A stretch of 64,000 nt of DNA from Streptomyces sp. Ru62 (GCF_002920615.1 NZ_PQSU01000008.1:186001-250000); one strand, 5' to 3'. Shown: positions 51,364-60,856, counted from the stretch's first letter. Translations and numbers: made by a program. The notes: a model not told the origin generated them from the letters alone.

Positions 51364-52494
51364 ATGGCCGAGCGGGTGCAGGTGCGGGAGATCGATGACG
51401 ATGAGGGCGCCCGTCTGTTGCGGATCGTGCGGCGCGGCACCGGGTCGGTGGTGACCTGGCGGCGGGCCCAGCTGGTGCTGTTATCCGCACAGGGCATGCC
51501 CGTGGCGAAGATCGCCGAGGTGACGTTCACCAGCGCGGACCGGGTCCGGGACCTGATCCACAACTTCTACGCCGACGGCTTCGACTCCCTTTACCCGAAG
51601 TACAAGGGCAGGCGGCCGAGGACGTTCACCCTGCCCGAGCGGCGCGAGATCAAGAAGACCGCCAAGTCCAAGCCGGCTGAGCACGGCCTGCCGTTCTCGA
51701 CCTGGAGCCTGGCCAAGCTGGCCGACTTCCTGGTCGCCGAGGGGGTGGTCGACGACATCAGCCACGAGGGCCTTCGGGTCCTGCTCCGCGAGGAGGGCGT
51801 GTCGTTTCAACGCGAGACCTGGAAGACCTCCCGCGACCCCGACTACGCCGCCAAGAAGGCCCGCGTCGAGCACCTCTACACGATCGCCGACGGCGAGGTC
51901 ATACCCGAGGAAGGCGAGCCCGAAATCGTCTTCTGCCTGGACGAGTTCGGGCCACTCAACCTGCAGCCCCACCCCGGGCGGCAGTGGGCCGAGCGCGGCG
52001 GGAAGCACAAGGACCCCAACCGGGAGCCCAGGCCCCGCCGGCGGGCGACCTACACCCGCCCTCACGGGGTCAGACACCTGTTCGCCGCCTACGACCTCGG
52101 CAAGAACAGGCTCTACGGCCACATCAAGCCGACCAAGAATCGCACGAAGTTCCTGGAGTTCTGCCGCTGTTTGCGCAGCCTCTGCCCGCCGAAGATCCGC
52201 AACGCGATCGTGCTCGACAACTACTCCCCGCACCTGACCACGAAGAAGGACAGCCGGGTCGGTGACTGGGCCGCAGCCAACAACGTCGAGTTCGCCTGCA
52301 CCCCGACCAACAGCTCCTGGCTCAACCGCATCGAGGCTCAGTTCACCGCCCGGCGCTACTTCGCACTGGACGGCACCGACCACACCAGCCACAAGCAGCA
52401 GGGCAGCATGATCCGCCGCTACATCATCTGGCGAAACAAGCACGCCGCCGACGAACGGCTCCGCGAGGTAGTCAACAGGGCGAACGTTGCCTGA
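51364..52494 (+). CDS. IS630-family transposase, intact
   Basis: This 376-residue protein has an N-terminal HTH pair (A-Q-L-V-L-L-S-A-Q-G-M-P-V-A-K-I-A) and the IS630/mariner DDE core: F-C-L-D-E-F-G-P-L, N-A-I-V-L-D-N-Y-S-P-H, and N-S-S-W-L-N-R-I-E-A-Q-F with the terminal acid. No internal stop or frameshift is seen, so it may be active. Clear terminal inverted repeats are not obvious: the right flank CTAGT after 52500 would fit the TA target, but the matching left end is not resolved. Confidence 0.93.
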   Translation: MAERVQVREIDDDEGARLLRIVRRGTGSVVTWRRAQLVLLSAQGMPVAKIAEVTFTSADRVRDLIHNFYADGFDSLYPKYKGRRPRTFTLPERREIKKTAKSKPAEHGLPFSTWSLAKLADFLVAEGVVDDISHEGLRVLLREEGVSFQRETWKTSRDPDYAAKKARVEHLYTIADGEVIPEEGEPEIVFCLDEFGPLNLQPHPGRQWAERGGKHKDPNREPRPRRRATYTRPHGVRHLFAAYDLGKNRLYGHIKPTKNRTKFLEFCRCLRSLCPPKIRNAIVLDNYSPHLTTKKDSRVGDWAAANNVEFACTPTNSSWLNRIEAQFTARRYFALDGTDHTSHKQQGSMIRRYIIWRNKHAADERLREVVNRANVA

Positions 52495-52501
52495 CGCGGC
52501 A

Positions 52502-52690
52502 CTAGTTGGGTTCCGGGGTGGGGCCGGGGTCCATCTTGAGAAGGGCCCGGACTCCGCTGGAGATCCAAAGCGCGATCATGGCCACGTCCCGGTTCAACCG
52601 CAGCGCTGCGAACAGTGTGTTGAACCACTCGCCCGGGATCGAGCGCGGGACCGTCCCGCTTGTGGGCGACGGTCGACGGGGCATAGCCGA
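52502..52690 (-). pseudogene. Tyrosine recombinase fragment (catalytic-domain start)
   Basis: The minus strand reads PRSIPGEWFNTLFAALRLNR, then DVAMIALWISSGVRALL. This matches the entry of the phage-integrase catalytic domain (R-x-I-P-D-x-x-F-N-x-x-F-A-x-L..R-D-R-A-L-x-A-x-x-x-S-T-G-x-R-A-S-E-L-L). The catalytic Arg in G-V-R-A remains, but the domain ends a few residues later. Confidence 0.6.
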
Positions 52691-52838
52691 GCCCAGGGCT
52701 CGTTTTCCCGGTCACCGGGTTCGGGGCGCCGACTGTACGGGCCGGCCGCCGCCTGGCTGCAGTCGCTCGCAGCTTGACCGCCGGCTGGATCCAACAGCTG
52801 AAACCCGAGGTTGTCGCCCAGTACGGTCTGCGGTCGTG

Positions 52839-53096
52839 ATGAACGATGGTGTGCGCGAGCGGGAGCTGTCGAGGTTGACCGTTCCTCGGTGGGGTCGGCT
52901 GATGGAGACCGGCGACCCGTACGAGCCCTACCGGCTCGTCGGCGCCGACGGCGCGGCCGTGGTCCCTGCCGCAGTGTTCTTCCAGGAGCTGCTCGCAGCC
53001 GGGAAGACGGCGGCGACCGTCCGCTCCTATGGCATGGACCTGCTGCGGTGGTGGCGGTTCCTGCACGAGTGGCGGGCCGCCGGTGAGGGCGGCCCG
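52839..53096 (+). pseudogene. Tyrosine recombinase fragment (core-binding domain)
   Basis: The plus strand reads VVPAAVFFQELLAAGKTAA, then TVRSYGMDLLRWWRFLHEW. This is the N-terminal SAM-like core-binding domain of actinobacterial integrases (P-A-T-V-R-S-Y-G-x-D-L-L-R-W-x-R-F-L). It ends at ~53096 and runs into the 3' end of the lectin gene on the other strand. It lies opposite in orientation to the catalytic fragment at 52502-52690. Confidence 0.7.
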
Positions 53097-53122
53097 CCCG
53101 GCTCACGGGGTCGGCCGACGGG

Positions 53123-53593
53123 TCATACCGGGTCGATCACCCAGCGGGACGCCGTGCTGATGGTGGGCTGGAAGACGACCGTGGCCCCCACCCTTCCGTT
53201 CGCGTCCAAGTACTTCCCGCTCCAGTCGTGCCTGATGGACTTCGGGCTGCCGGACGTGGTCGTCCACTTCTGGTACGCGCCGCCGTTGCAGGGGAACGTG
53301 TAGACGTCCGCGCCGTTCCCGTCGAGGCAGTGGCCCGACGCCGGGTTCCTGAAGACGCCGCCGCTGATCTGCCACACCTGCTTCGCGCTGCGGTCACAGG
53401 TGCCGAGGACCAGGTCGCCCTTGCCGCCCGAGATGTTGACCTGGAGGCAGGAGTTGCTGCTGTTGCCGTTGATCACCTGGTAGTTCACGGCCGCCGCCTG
53501 AGCCGGGGCCGCGCCGCCGACCAGCAGCGCCGAACCGCATGCGAGCGCCGCGCCCGCGCCGGCGAGTCGGGTGAGGCTTGCCTTGAGTTCCAT
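53123..53593 (-). CDS. Secreted ricin-type beta-trefoil lectin
   Basis: This 156-residue protein starts MELKASLTRLAGAGAALAC with GAGAGG upstream. The signal peptide probably cleaves after A-Q-A (residue ~33). The mature part is one RICIN domain with the repeated Q-x-W signatures (K-Q-V-W-Q-I, Y-Q-K-W-T-T, S-R-W-V-I) and D-G-N-G and C-L-x pairs (S-C-L-Q-V-N and H-C-L-D-G-N). It should bind extracellular carbohydrate. Three subrepeats fit one trefoil. The Q-x-W of the third repeat is S-R-W. Confidence 0.88.
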   Translation of the reverse strand: MELKASLTRLAGAGAALACGSALLVGGAAPAQAAAVNYQVINGNSSNSCLQVNISGGKGDLVLGTCDRSAKQVWQISGGVFRNPASGHCLDGNGADVYTFPCNGGAYQKWTTTSGSPKSIRHDWSGKYLDANGRVGATVVFQPTISTASRWVIDPV

Positions 53594-53786
53594 GGTTGAT
53601 CCTCTCGTCGAGTTCAGGTCGTTGGCGTGCCGTCTGTGCCGCCGTCCACGTTGCCGGGTGGCGCTGCTCGGGCGCGGTGGTTCCGGAGGAGCCCGGATGC
53701 GCTGGGGTCCCCCGCTGGACGCGCCGCGTCCGCGGGCTCCGGAGTCCGGACGGTTCCGGAGAGCGGAGCGGGGGAAAGCCGCGTAC

Positions 53787-55967
53787 ATGAGGGGACCTGG
53801 CTCACCACAAAGCTGGTTCGTCAACCGGTTGCAGCGGTTGCGCACGTCCGCGGGCTCACCGGCCCAGGCGCTGTTGCTGGCCTACGACGAGCACAAGGTC
53901 CTCACCCGGTCATCGCTGTCGGACCTGCTGGCGGGCAAATTCAGCAGACCGCCCCCCTGGGAGCGGGTCGCGGCCTATGTGACCGCCTGCGTCCGCGCCG
54001 CGCATGCCCATCGGATCGACCTCTCCTGCGAGGAGGAACTCGCGCGGCTGCGGAGCGACCACGCCACGCTCACCGACCTGTTCGAGACCGCTGGCGGAAA
54101 GGTCCGCGCGCCGGCGGCCCGCCTCCCGGGCCCGCGGCACCGTCCGGCGACCTACCGGCTGCCGCCGCGCAACACTCACTTCACCGGCCGCGACGCCACC
54201 TTGCGCGAGTTACGGCAGCGCCTGGCCTCGGACGGCGACGGCGCGATGCAGGTCGTGCACGGGCTGGGCGGCGTCGGCAAGACACAGCTAGCGGTCGAGT
54301 ACGCCTACCTCTACCGGTCGAAATACCGGTTCGTGGCGTTCGTGGACGCCGAGGACCCCGATCTGGTGCCCTCGCAGTTCGCTTCGCTGGCCCGGGAGCT
54401 GGGACTGGAGGAGGTGAACTCCGAACAGGTCGTCCCCCGGGTCTACGGCGAACTGCGGGACCACCGGCCCTGGCTGATCATCTTCGACAACGGCGAAAGA
54501 CCCGGCACGCTCCTGGACGTGTTGCCGTCGGGTGATCTGGGCAGCGGCGGCCACCTCATCGTCACGACCAGGCTGCGCGGCTGGTCGGGCAGAGCCGGCG
54601 TCGTCGACCTGGACGTCTTCTCCCGGCGGGAGGCGGTGGAGCTGCTGACCCGGCGGGTGGACGGCATGACCGCAGCGGTGGCGGACCGGATCGCCGAGCA
54701 CCTGGGGGACCTGCCGCTGGCACTGGAGCAGGCGGCCGGGTACATGGACTACCACCACACCGCGCCCGCGGAGTACCTGGCTCTGCTGGCGTCGCGACTG
54801 GAGGACATGATCGCGCTGGGCGAACTGACCGACCGGCCCGCGGTGGTGGTCGCGACCCTGTGGCAGCTCAGCGTGCGCAAGCTGCAGAGCCAGTGGCCGC
54901 AGGCCATGCGGCTGCTGGAGCTGTGTGCGCTGCTGGCACCGGAGCCCATCCCGCTGGACCTGTTCGGTAACGGCAAGGAACCGCTGATCGCGGCGGCTGC
55001 CGACCCGGTGGCGTGGGACACGACGGTCGGCGCTCTGGCCGGCCTGGGGCTCGCCCGGCGCGGCGCGTCCTCCCTGGTGCTGCACCGCCTGGTGCAGGCC
55101 GCCATTCGCGCCGCGATGCCGGACGAAGTGCGCACCGAGGCGCGCACGCGGCTGTGCCGGGCGCTGCTCGCGGCCGTGCCGCACGACATCCACGGTGACC
55201 CGCAGGCGCCGTCGCGATGGCAGGAACTGCTCCCGCACGCGCTCGCGGTGACCAAGGACGAGCCGCCGGCCGAGTGCGCCGCCCAGACGGCGACGCTGCT
55301 GCGGCTGGCGTCCGCCTTCCTCCTCTCGATCGGGGAGCACTCGGTGGCACTGCCCCTGTGCGATCGGGCTCTCGCGATCGACGAATCGCTCGGACAGCGG
55401 GACGCGGAGATCGGCTTCGACCTGATCACCCTGGCGCAGATCCACCGGGACCGCGGCGCTCCGGAGCGGGCACGCCCGCTGGCGGAACGTGCGCTGGGCC
55501 TGCACGAGTCCTGTCTGCCGGCGGACAGTCCCGCCATCGCGACGGACCTGGCCACCCTGGCCCGGATCCGCCACCTCCTCGGTGATCACGAGGCGGCGGT
55601 GCCGCTGGCCGAGCGGGCGCTGCGGATCGACGAGGCGGCGTACGGGCCGGAGGACCCGTACGTGAGCTTCGACCTGATAGCCCTGGCCAGTGTCCACCTC
55701 GACCTGGACGACCACGCCGCGGCCGTGCCGCTGATCTCCCGGGCGTTACGGATCCGCGAGGCCAGTTACGCGCCGGACCACCTGTACATCGGGTACGCCC
55801 TGCTGCTCAAGGCCCGGGCCGTGCACGCGTCGGGCGACCCGACCGCGGCGGCCCTCGCGCGCAGGGGCGCACTGATCCTGAACACCCGGCTGGGTACGTC
55901 CCACCCCAAGACGCAGGACGCCTTCGCTCTGGCCAAGCGCTTGCTGGAAGGCGGCAATTGCCGCTAA
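53787..55967 (+). CDS. NB-ARC/TPR STAND protein with N-terminal HTH-like domain
   Basis: This 726-residue protein has an N-terminal ~90 residues resembling the HTH-like domain of Streptomyces STAND proteins (L-T-R-S-S-L-S-D-L-L-A-G-K-F-S-R-P-P-P-W-E). The P-loop NTPase carries Walker A G-L-G-G-V-G-K-T-Q (~159-167), Walker B W-L-I-I-F-D-N, sensor T-T-R and G-D-L-P-L-A-L-E-Q-A (NB-ARC GLPLA box). The C-terminus has about five TPR units in a 42-residue series (A-L-P-L-C-D-R-A-L-A-I-D, A-R-P-L-A-E-R-A-L, A-V-P-L-A-E-R-A-L-R-I-D). ATG 53787 is chosen; the frame is open further upstream. It is a regulatory or conflict-type ATPase; the effector is unknown. Confidence 0.88.
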   Translation: MRGPGSPQSWFVNRLQRLRTSAGSPAQALLLAYDEHKVLTRSSLSDLLAGKFSRPPPWERVAAYVTACVRAAHAHRIDLSCEEELARLRSDHATLTDLFETAGGKVRAPAARLPGPRHRPATYRLPPRNTHFTGRDATLRELRQRLASDGDGAMQVVHGLGGVGKTQLAVEYAYLYRSKYRFVAFVDAEDPDLVPSQFASLARELGLEEVNSEQVVPRVYGELRDHRPWLIIFDNGERPGTLLDVLPSGDLGSGGHLIVTTRLRGWSGRAGVVDLDVFSRREAVELLTRRVDGMTAAVADRIAEHLGDLPLALEQAAGYMDYHHTAPAEYLALLASRLEDMIALGELTDRPAVVVATLWQLSVRKLQSQWPQAMRLLELCALLAPEPIPLDLFGNGKEPLIAAAADPVAWDTTVGALAGLGLARRGASSLVLHRLVQAAIRAAMPDEVRTEARTRLCRALLAAVPHDIHGDPQAPSRWQELLPHALAVTKDEPPAECAAQTATLLRLASAFLLSIGEHSVALPLCDRALAIDESLGQRDAEIGFDLITLAQIHRDRGAPERARPLAERALGLHESCLPADSPAIATDLATLARIRHLLGDHEAAVPLAERALRIDEAAYGPEDPYVSFDLIALASVHLDLDDHAAAVPLISRALRIREASYAPDHLYIGYALLLKARAVHASGDPTAAALARRGALILNTRLGTSHPKTQDAFALAKRLLEGGNCR

Positions 55968-56702
55968 CACGGGGAACGCTCCGCAGCCGACCAGGCTCAC
56001 GAGACGGAGGCCGCCGCACCGGTCCAGGGCTCGCGTCCGTCACGGGGGCCGGGGGGCGGTGACGTGCGGCGTGGCCCTTCCGAGGCGGGGTGATGAAGCC
56101 GCGGATCGTGGAGGCCGGGACGCCCTGCGTCGCGCGCTGCCCACAGTCGAGGGATGAGCACGATCCCGGAGCGGCACCGGCCCGCCCGTGGCGCCCGGAG
56201 AACGAGCCGTCGCCCGTGGTGTGGACGTGGCCTCGTGGGACCGCCCGGCGCTGAAGGTGATGCCGGCCGGAAGGCCATCGAGTTCACCGAGACGCCCCGG
56301 CCGGCCGTCGCCTCGCCACCGTCTTCGATCGCCTGGTGGTGGAACCTGCTCGACAACTAGAGCCCGCCGTATGAGCTACGGCGTAGCTAGCAAGGGTGCC
56401 GAACGGCCAAACGAGCGCAGTGTCGTGCGGTTCGGCGCCCCCCGGGGGCGGATGATCAGCCGATTCCATCTGGCCGCGGGGCTGGCAGGCCCAGCCGGAC
56501 CGGTCCCGGGGAAGCTGCGGAGTCGACCTGACTGATCTTGGACTCGGCGCCGGCCAGGCTGACGCGGAGCCCTTCGGTCTCACCGAGCCACCCTTCCCGC
56601 TCGGCCTCGGCGATCCGGTCGAGTCCGCCGGCCGGGGCTGAACCCGTGATGCGGTGTGGTCGTGAGCGCTGGGATCGCCGTGCCGCTGGATAAGGTCGAC
56701 AT
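55968..56702. other. Region without a confident gene
   Basis: 735 bp. A plus-strand frame around 56215-56360 ends R-P-A-V-A-S-P-P-S-S-I-A-W-W-W-N-L-L-D-N and could be a gene tail, but it has no start or family. A stem-loop follows at 56365-56383. The right end holds the promoter of the two-component genes. Confidence 0.45.
56365..56383. terminator. Stem-loop flanked by CTAG
   Basis: CGCCGTA (56365-56371) pairs with TACGGCG (56377-56383) over a 5-nt loop. CTAG tetranucleotides lie just outside both arms (56357-56360, 56387-56390). It may be a terminator for the frame ending at ~56360 or the scar of an inserted element. Confidence 0.5.
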
Positions 56703-57875
56703 GTGGACGCCAGCACAGGACGGCAGAGCGACGCGTTCGCCGGGGAAGTGCGGGGTGAGCTGTCGCCCCGGACGGCCCGGGCGCTGTGGTGCGGGTCGGC
56801 AGGCCTGGTGATCGTCGCCTTGGGTATCCCGGTGTCCGTCGTCGGTGCGGCCGACGGCCGACGGTTGCTCGCGGCCGCGGCCTTGGTCCTCGTACAAGTC
56901 TGTGCCCTGAGGTGGCAGGTGCGCGTCCCGATCCCCGTACTGGCCGTCACCACGATGGCGGGGATCGCGGTGTGGGAGTTGCTGCCCGCGGTGACGTTGA
57001 CGGGGGCGCTGCTCGCGGCGCAGGTCACGTTGTGCGTGCTGTCGGCCACCAGGCCACGGCGGGTGTCGTTGTGGGCGCTCGCGGCGATGTGCCTGCCGGT
57101 CGCGCTGGAGTTCGGGGCGGGCGGCGGTGCGAGCCCGGCGGTCTATGTGCTGACGGTGGTCCTGGCGTGGACCCTGGGGCAGTGGCGCAGGGCGCGGCAG
57201 GAGCGGATGAGGGCGGAGGCGCGCCGGGCCGTGGCGGAGGAGCGTGCGCGGATCGCGCGTGACGTGCACGACGTGGTGGCGCACACCTTGTCGGTGATGG
57301 TCATTCAGGCCTGCGCCGCTGACGATGTGTTCACCGAACGGCCGGACCAGGCCCGCCAGGCGCTGCGGGCCGTCGAGATGGCCGCCCGCTCGGCGCTGGG
57401 TGAACTGCGTCTGACCTTGCGGGCGTTCCGGCCCGAGGCGGACGAGGGCTCGGCAGGGGGGCCGCGAAGGCCGGGGCCGCCCTCGCTCGCGCGTCTGGGC
57501 GAACTCGCCGATACGGTGCGCGCGACGGGGATGACCGTATACGTCCACCGCGAGGGAGCCACTGACGGGCTGCCGGCCGCGGTGGACCTGGCGGCGTACC
57601 GGATCATTCAGGAGGCCCTCACCAACACGCTGCGCCACGCGGCCGGCGCCGATGAGGTCAGCGTGCGCGTGACGGATGAAGGGCATTGCGTGAAGGTGAC
57701 GGTGATTGACAACGGGCGTGCGGCTCAGGGGTTTTCGGCTGCGGCCGGAGGGGGACGCGGGCTGGTGGGGATGGAGGAGCGGGCACGGCTCGTGGGCGGC
57801 AGCCTGCGCGCCGGTCCACGGCCCGGCGGCGGGTTCGAGGTGGCGGCGCGGCTGCCGGTGGAGCGTGCCTCATGA
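56703..57875 (+). CDS. Sensor histidine kinase, NarL/DesK type
   Basis: This 390-residue protein has a GTG start, with AAGG 6 nt upstream. The N-terminal ~160 residues hold four to five membrane helices. HisKA_3 follows: E-R-A-R-I-A-R-D-V-H-D-V-V-A-H-T-L with phospho-acceptor His189. HATPase_c has the N box Q-E-A-L-T-N-T-L-R-H-A, G1 D-N-G-R and G2 G-R-G-L-V-G-M-E-E-R. It phosphorylates the response regulator encoded immediately downstream (start overlapping the kinase stop). The signal is unknown, probably membrane or envelope related. Confidence 0.93.
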   Translation: MDASTGRQSDAFAGEVRGELSPRTARALWCGSAGLVIVALGIPVSVVGAADGRRLLAAAALVLVQVCALRWQVRVPIPVLAVTTMAGIAVWELLPAVTLTGALLAAQVTLCVLSATRPRRVSLWALAAMCLPVALEFGAGGGASPAVYVLTVVLAWTLGQWRRARQERMRAEARRAVAEERARIARDVHDVVAHTLSVMVIQACAADDVFTERPDQARQALRAVEMAARSALGELRLTLRAFRPEADEGSAGGPRRPGPPSLARLGELADTVRATGMTVYVHREGATDGLPAAVDLAAYRIIQEALTNTLRHAAGADEVSVRVTDEGHCVKVTVIDNGRAAQGFSAAAGGGRGLVGMEERARLVGGSLRAGPRPGGGFEVAARLPVERAS

Positions 57876-58531
57876 CACTGCGGGTGGTGGTGGCCGACGA
57901 CCAGGCCCTGGTTCGTACCGGATTCCGCCTGATCATCGACGCCCGTGAGGACCTGGAGGTGGTCGGTGAGGCGGCGGATGGCCGGGAGGCGGTGCGGCTG
58001 ACACGCGAACTGGCGCCCGACGTGGTCCTGATGGACGTACGCATGCCCGTACTGGACGGCATCCAGGCGACCCGGCAGATCGCGGCGAGCGGAAGCCGGG
58101 CCCGGGTCCTCGTGCTGACCACCTGGGACGTGGACGCGCATGTGGTTGCCGCTCTGCGGGCAGGGGCGAGCGGCTTCCTGCTGAAGGACATCCGCCCGGG
58201 AGAACTCGTCGACGCCCTCCGCGTCACCGCGCGGGGCGACGCGCTGCTGGCCCCCAGCGTCCTCAGCCGTGTACTCGACCGGTTCCTGGCAACGACCCCC
58301 GACCCGGCGCCGCCGCCATCCCTGAAGGACCTCTCCGTCCGCGAACGGGAGGTGCTCACCCTGATCGGGCAGGCCCTGTCGAACGCGGAGATCGCCGAGC
58401 GGCTGGGCCTGTCGGAGGCCACCGTCAAAAACCACGTCACCGGGGTGCTGCGCAAACTGAACCTGCGCGATCGCGTCCAGGCCGTCGTCGCCGCCTACGA
58501 CCACGGCCTCGTACGGCCACGACACCCCTGA
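57872..58531 (+). CDS. Response regulator, NarL/FixJ type
   Basis: This 219-residue regulator has an ATG overlapping the kinase stop (ATGA). The receiver domain shows the acidic pair D-D (9-10), phospho-acceptor Asp55 in V-L-M-D-V-R-M-P, Thr in L-T-T-W and Lys in L-K-D. The C-terminal LuxR HTH (~150-212) reads L-S-V-R-E-R-E-V-L-T-L-I, S-N-A-E-I-A-E-R-L and E-A-T-V-K-N-H-V. It binds DNA as a phosphorylated dimer. It partners with the NarL-type kinase; the targets may include the downstream genes. Confidence 0.95.
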   Translation: MTLRVVVADDQALVRTGFRLIIDAREDLEVVGEAADGREAVRLTRELAPDVVLMDVRMPVLDGIQATRQIAASGSRARVLVLTTWDVDAHVVAALRAGASGFLLKDIRPGELVDALRVTARGDALLAPSVLSRVLDRFLATTPDPAPPPSLKDLSVREREVLTLIGQALSNAEIAERLGLSEATVKNHVTGVLRKLNLRDRVQAVVAAYDHGLVRPRHP

Positions 58532-58644
58532 CAGCCGCCTCCTCCTCAGGGAGGAGAACCGGGCCGCGCTCCTCCCGCGCTCCCAGTGCGCCTCCCCTCC
58601 CGCGGCCGATGTGTGCCCGCAGGTGCCGGCCCTACCGTCGAACT

Positions 58645-59283
58645 GTGATCGACGACCTGCCCTGCACCCTGTATCTGCTGGTCCACGACGAAGCAGCCGA
58701 AGGTCCCTACGACCGTTCCCGCGCCGCTCTGCTGGTCCGTGCCGCCGCCCTGATCGACCTCGCGCTGCGCGGCCGACTGGAGGAGCAAGGCGGCACGGTC
58801 ACCGTCTCCGGCACGGAACCGACCGGCGACCCCGTCCTGGACCGGGTCCTGCGCGACGCCGGCGGCGGCCACAGCTGGAAGCGCCTCGTGCGCCGGCACC
58901 GCGCACAGACCCTGACGGACGCGGAGGACCGGCTCATCGCGGCGGGACTCCTCACCGCGAAGGCGCCCCGCACCCGCCTGGGCACACGCCGTGTGAACGT
59001 GACGGACCGCGCCGTGCCCGCCGCGCTCCGCGCCCGCGTGTCCGCGGTCCTGCACGGGGACGGCCCGGTGCGGGACGTTCCCGCCGCGGACGCCGCGCTG
59101 CTGGCGCTGGCCGCCGCGGGTCGGGTTCGTTCCGTGGTGTCCCGGCAGGACCAGAACGTCTTCCGGGCCCGCATCGACACCTGCACGGGGTCTCTCGCCA
59201 CCCTCGCGCCGGGACTGGAGAAGGCGGTACGCGCCCTTCCGACGACCATGATCGCCGCGCAGGGCGGCATGGGCGGCAGCTGA
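58645..59283 (+). CDS. GPP34 (GOLPH3-like) family protein
   Basis: This 212-residue actinobacterial GPP34 protein is related to the phosphoinositide-binding Golgi protein GOLPH3. Family marks are an N-terminal D-D-L-x-C-T-L-Y-L-L, A-A-L-I-D-L-A-L-R-G-R-L, a conserved T-G-D-P-V-L-D-x-V-L and an alternating helical C-terminus (D-A-A-L-L-A-L-A-A-A-G). The GTG at 58645 has no Shine-Dalgarno sequence; a TACCGT at 58633-58638, 6 nt before it, could be the -10 of a leaderless transcript. The function in bacteria is unknown, probably membrane-associated. Confidence 0.88.
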   Translation: MIDDLPCTLYLLVHDEAAEGPYDRSRAALLVRAAALIDLALRGRLEEQGGTVTVSGTEPTGDPVLDRVLRDAGGGHSWKRLVRRHRAQTLTDAEDRLIAAGLLTAKAPRTRLGTRRVNVTDRAVPAALRARVSAVLHGDGPVRDVPAADAALLALAAAGRVRSVVSRQDQNVFRARIDTCTGSLATLAPGLEKAVRALPTTMIAAQGGMGGS

Positions 59284-59296
59284 CCGAGGGGAGACG

Positions 59297-60856
59297 ATGA
59301 CCATGCACCGCGTCCTGATCGCCCTGGGCTGCGCCCTGGCCGCCGTCCTCACGACGGCCTGGTCCCCAGCGCCGCCGGCGCCGCCCGCCCCGGACGCCGC
59401 CACAGTGGTCCACACCCACCACGGCCTGGTGCGGGGTGTCCACCGCGACGGCTACCGCACCTTCGCGGGCATCCCCTACGCGGCGCCTCCCGTCGGCATC
59501 CTGCGCTGGGCGCCACCCGCGCCCGCGCCGGCCTGGTCCGGGACACGGGACGCGACCCGCCCCGCGAGCGCCTGCCCGCAAGCGGCCGGCGAGGTGCCCG
59601 CCGGCAGCACCGACGAGGACTGCCTCCACCTGAACGTCACGACGCCCGACGGCGCCGGACCGGCACGCCCCCGGCCGGTCGTCGTGTGGCTGCACGGCGG
59701 CGGGTTCACCACCGGAGCGGGCAGCTCATACGAGGCGCATCGCATGGCCGTCCGCGGTGACGTGGTCGTCGTCACCGTCAACTACCGCCTCGGTACCCTC
59801 GGTTTCCTCGCGCACAGCGGGCTTGCCGGCTCCGGCACCTTCGGCCTCGCCGACCAGCAGGCGGCGCTGCGCTGGGTGCGCGCCGAGATCGGCGCTTTCG
59901 GCGGCGACGCGCACCACGTGACCCTGGCCGGCGAGTCGGCGGGCGGCTACAGCGTCTGCGCCCAGCTGACCTCACCCGCCGCGGCGGGACTCTTCGACCG
60001 GGCGATCGTCCAGAGCGGCCCCTGCACAGGGCGTCCCGAGCGACCGTTCGCCCCCTCCTCCGTCCCCTTGCCCGCGGCGCGCGCGGCGGGCGCGGACTTC
60101 GCGGCGAAGGCCGGCTGCGGTTCCGCACACGACGTCCTGACCTGCCTGCGGCACGTGAAGGTCTCCCGTCTGCTCGCCGCCCAGAGCGCGGACCAGCAGC
60201 CCGCGAACGGAACCCCGTTGCTGCCCGGCGACCCCGCGGCGGCCATCGCCGACGGCCACTTCCACCGCGTCCCCGTGCTGATCGGCCACACCCGTGACGA
60301 GGGCAACGGATGGGCCGCCGGGATCATCCAGGCCGGCCATCCCGTCACCCCGGAGACCTGGCCCGACGTCGTCGCCTCCTTCTTCCCACCGGGACAGGCG
60401 AGGGCGATCGTCCGCGAGTACCCGGTGCACCGCACCGACGGCGGCCCGGTGTTCGGCGCGGTCATCGGCGACGCGAATCTCGCCTGCCCGACGGCACGCA
60501 CCGGTCGCCTGCTCGCCGCCCGGGTGCCCGTGTGGCGCTACGAGTTCGCCGACGAACACGCCCCGCCGCTCACCCCGGGCGCGCCGCCCTTCCCGCTCGG
60601 CGCACCGCACGCGAGCGAACTGCCGTACCTCTTCGACCTGGGCGGCCGCCCCCGCGCCCTGACCGCGGCGCAGCACCGGCTGGCCGACACCATGATCGAC
60701 TACTGGACACGCTTCGCCCGCGGCGCCGACCCGAACGGCCCGTCCTCACCGCACTGGCCCCGGCGGGCGGTGCTCTCCCTGGCGCCGGACCGCATCGTCG
60801 CCACCCGCACGACACCGCTCCGCCACCACTGCGCGTTCTGGAACGGCCTCGGGTGA
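59297..60856 (+). CDS. Secreted type-B carboxylesterase
   Basis: This 519-residue protein starts at ATG 59297 behind GAGGGGAGA. The signal peptide (residues 1 to ~25, L-I-A-L-G-C-A-L-A-A-V-L) is clear. The type-B esterase marks are F-A-G-I-P-Y-A, E-D-C-L-H-L-N-V, the oxyanion H-G-G-G-F (133-137) and the nucleophile G-E-S-A-G-G (Ser214). A catalytic Glu region (T-R-D-E-G-N) and His (A-P-H-A-S-E-L-P-Y) complete the triad. It hydrolyses esters outside the cell. It starts 13 bp after the GPP34 stop, so the two may be cotranscribed. Confidence 0.92.
   Translation: MTMHRVLIALGCALAAVLTTAWSPAPPAPPAPDAATVVHTHHGLVRGVHRDGYRTFAGIPYAAPPVGILRWAPPAPAPAWSGTRDATRPASACPQAAGEVPAGSTDEDCLHLNVTTPDGAGPARPRPVVVWLHGGGFTTGAGSSYEAHRMAVRGDVVVVTVNYRLGTLGFLAHSGLAGSGTFGLADQQAALRWVRAEIGAFGGDAHHVTLAGESAGGYSVCAQLTSPAAAGLFDRAIVQSGPCTGRPERPFAPSSVPLPAARAAGADFAAKAGCGSAHDVLTCLRHVKVSRLLAAQSADQQPANGTPLLPGDPAAAIADGHFHRVPVLIGHTRDEGNGWAAGIIQAGHPVTPETWPDVVASFFPPGQARAIVREYPVHRTDGGPVFGAVIGDANLACPTARTGRLLAARVPVWRYEFADEHAPPLTPGAPPFPLGAPHASELPYLFDLGGRPRALTAAQHRLADTMIDYWTRFARGADPNGPSSPHWPRRAVLSLAPDRIVATRTTPLRHHCAFWNGLG

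Noticed and set aside
51300..52520. Complete IS630 element with defined terminal repeats
   Set aside because: The transposase is intact, but I could not match a left and right inverted repeat or a TA duplication by eye.
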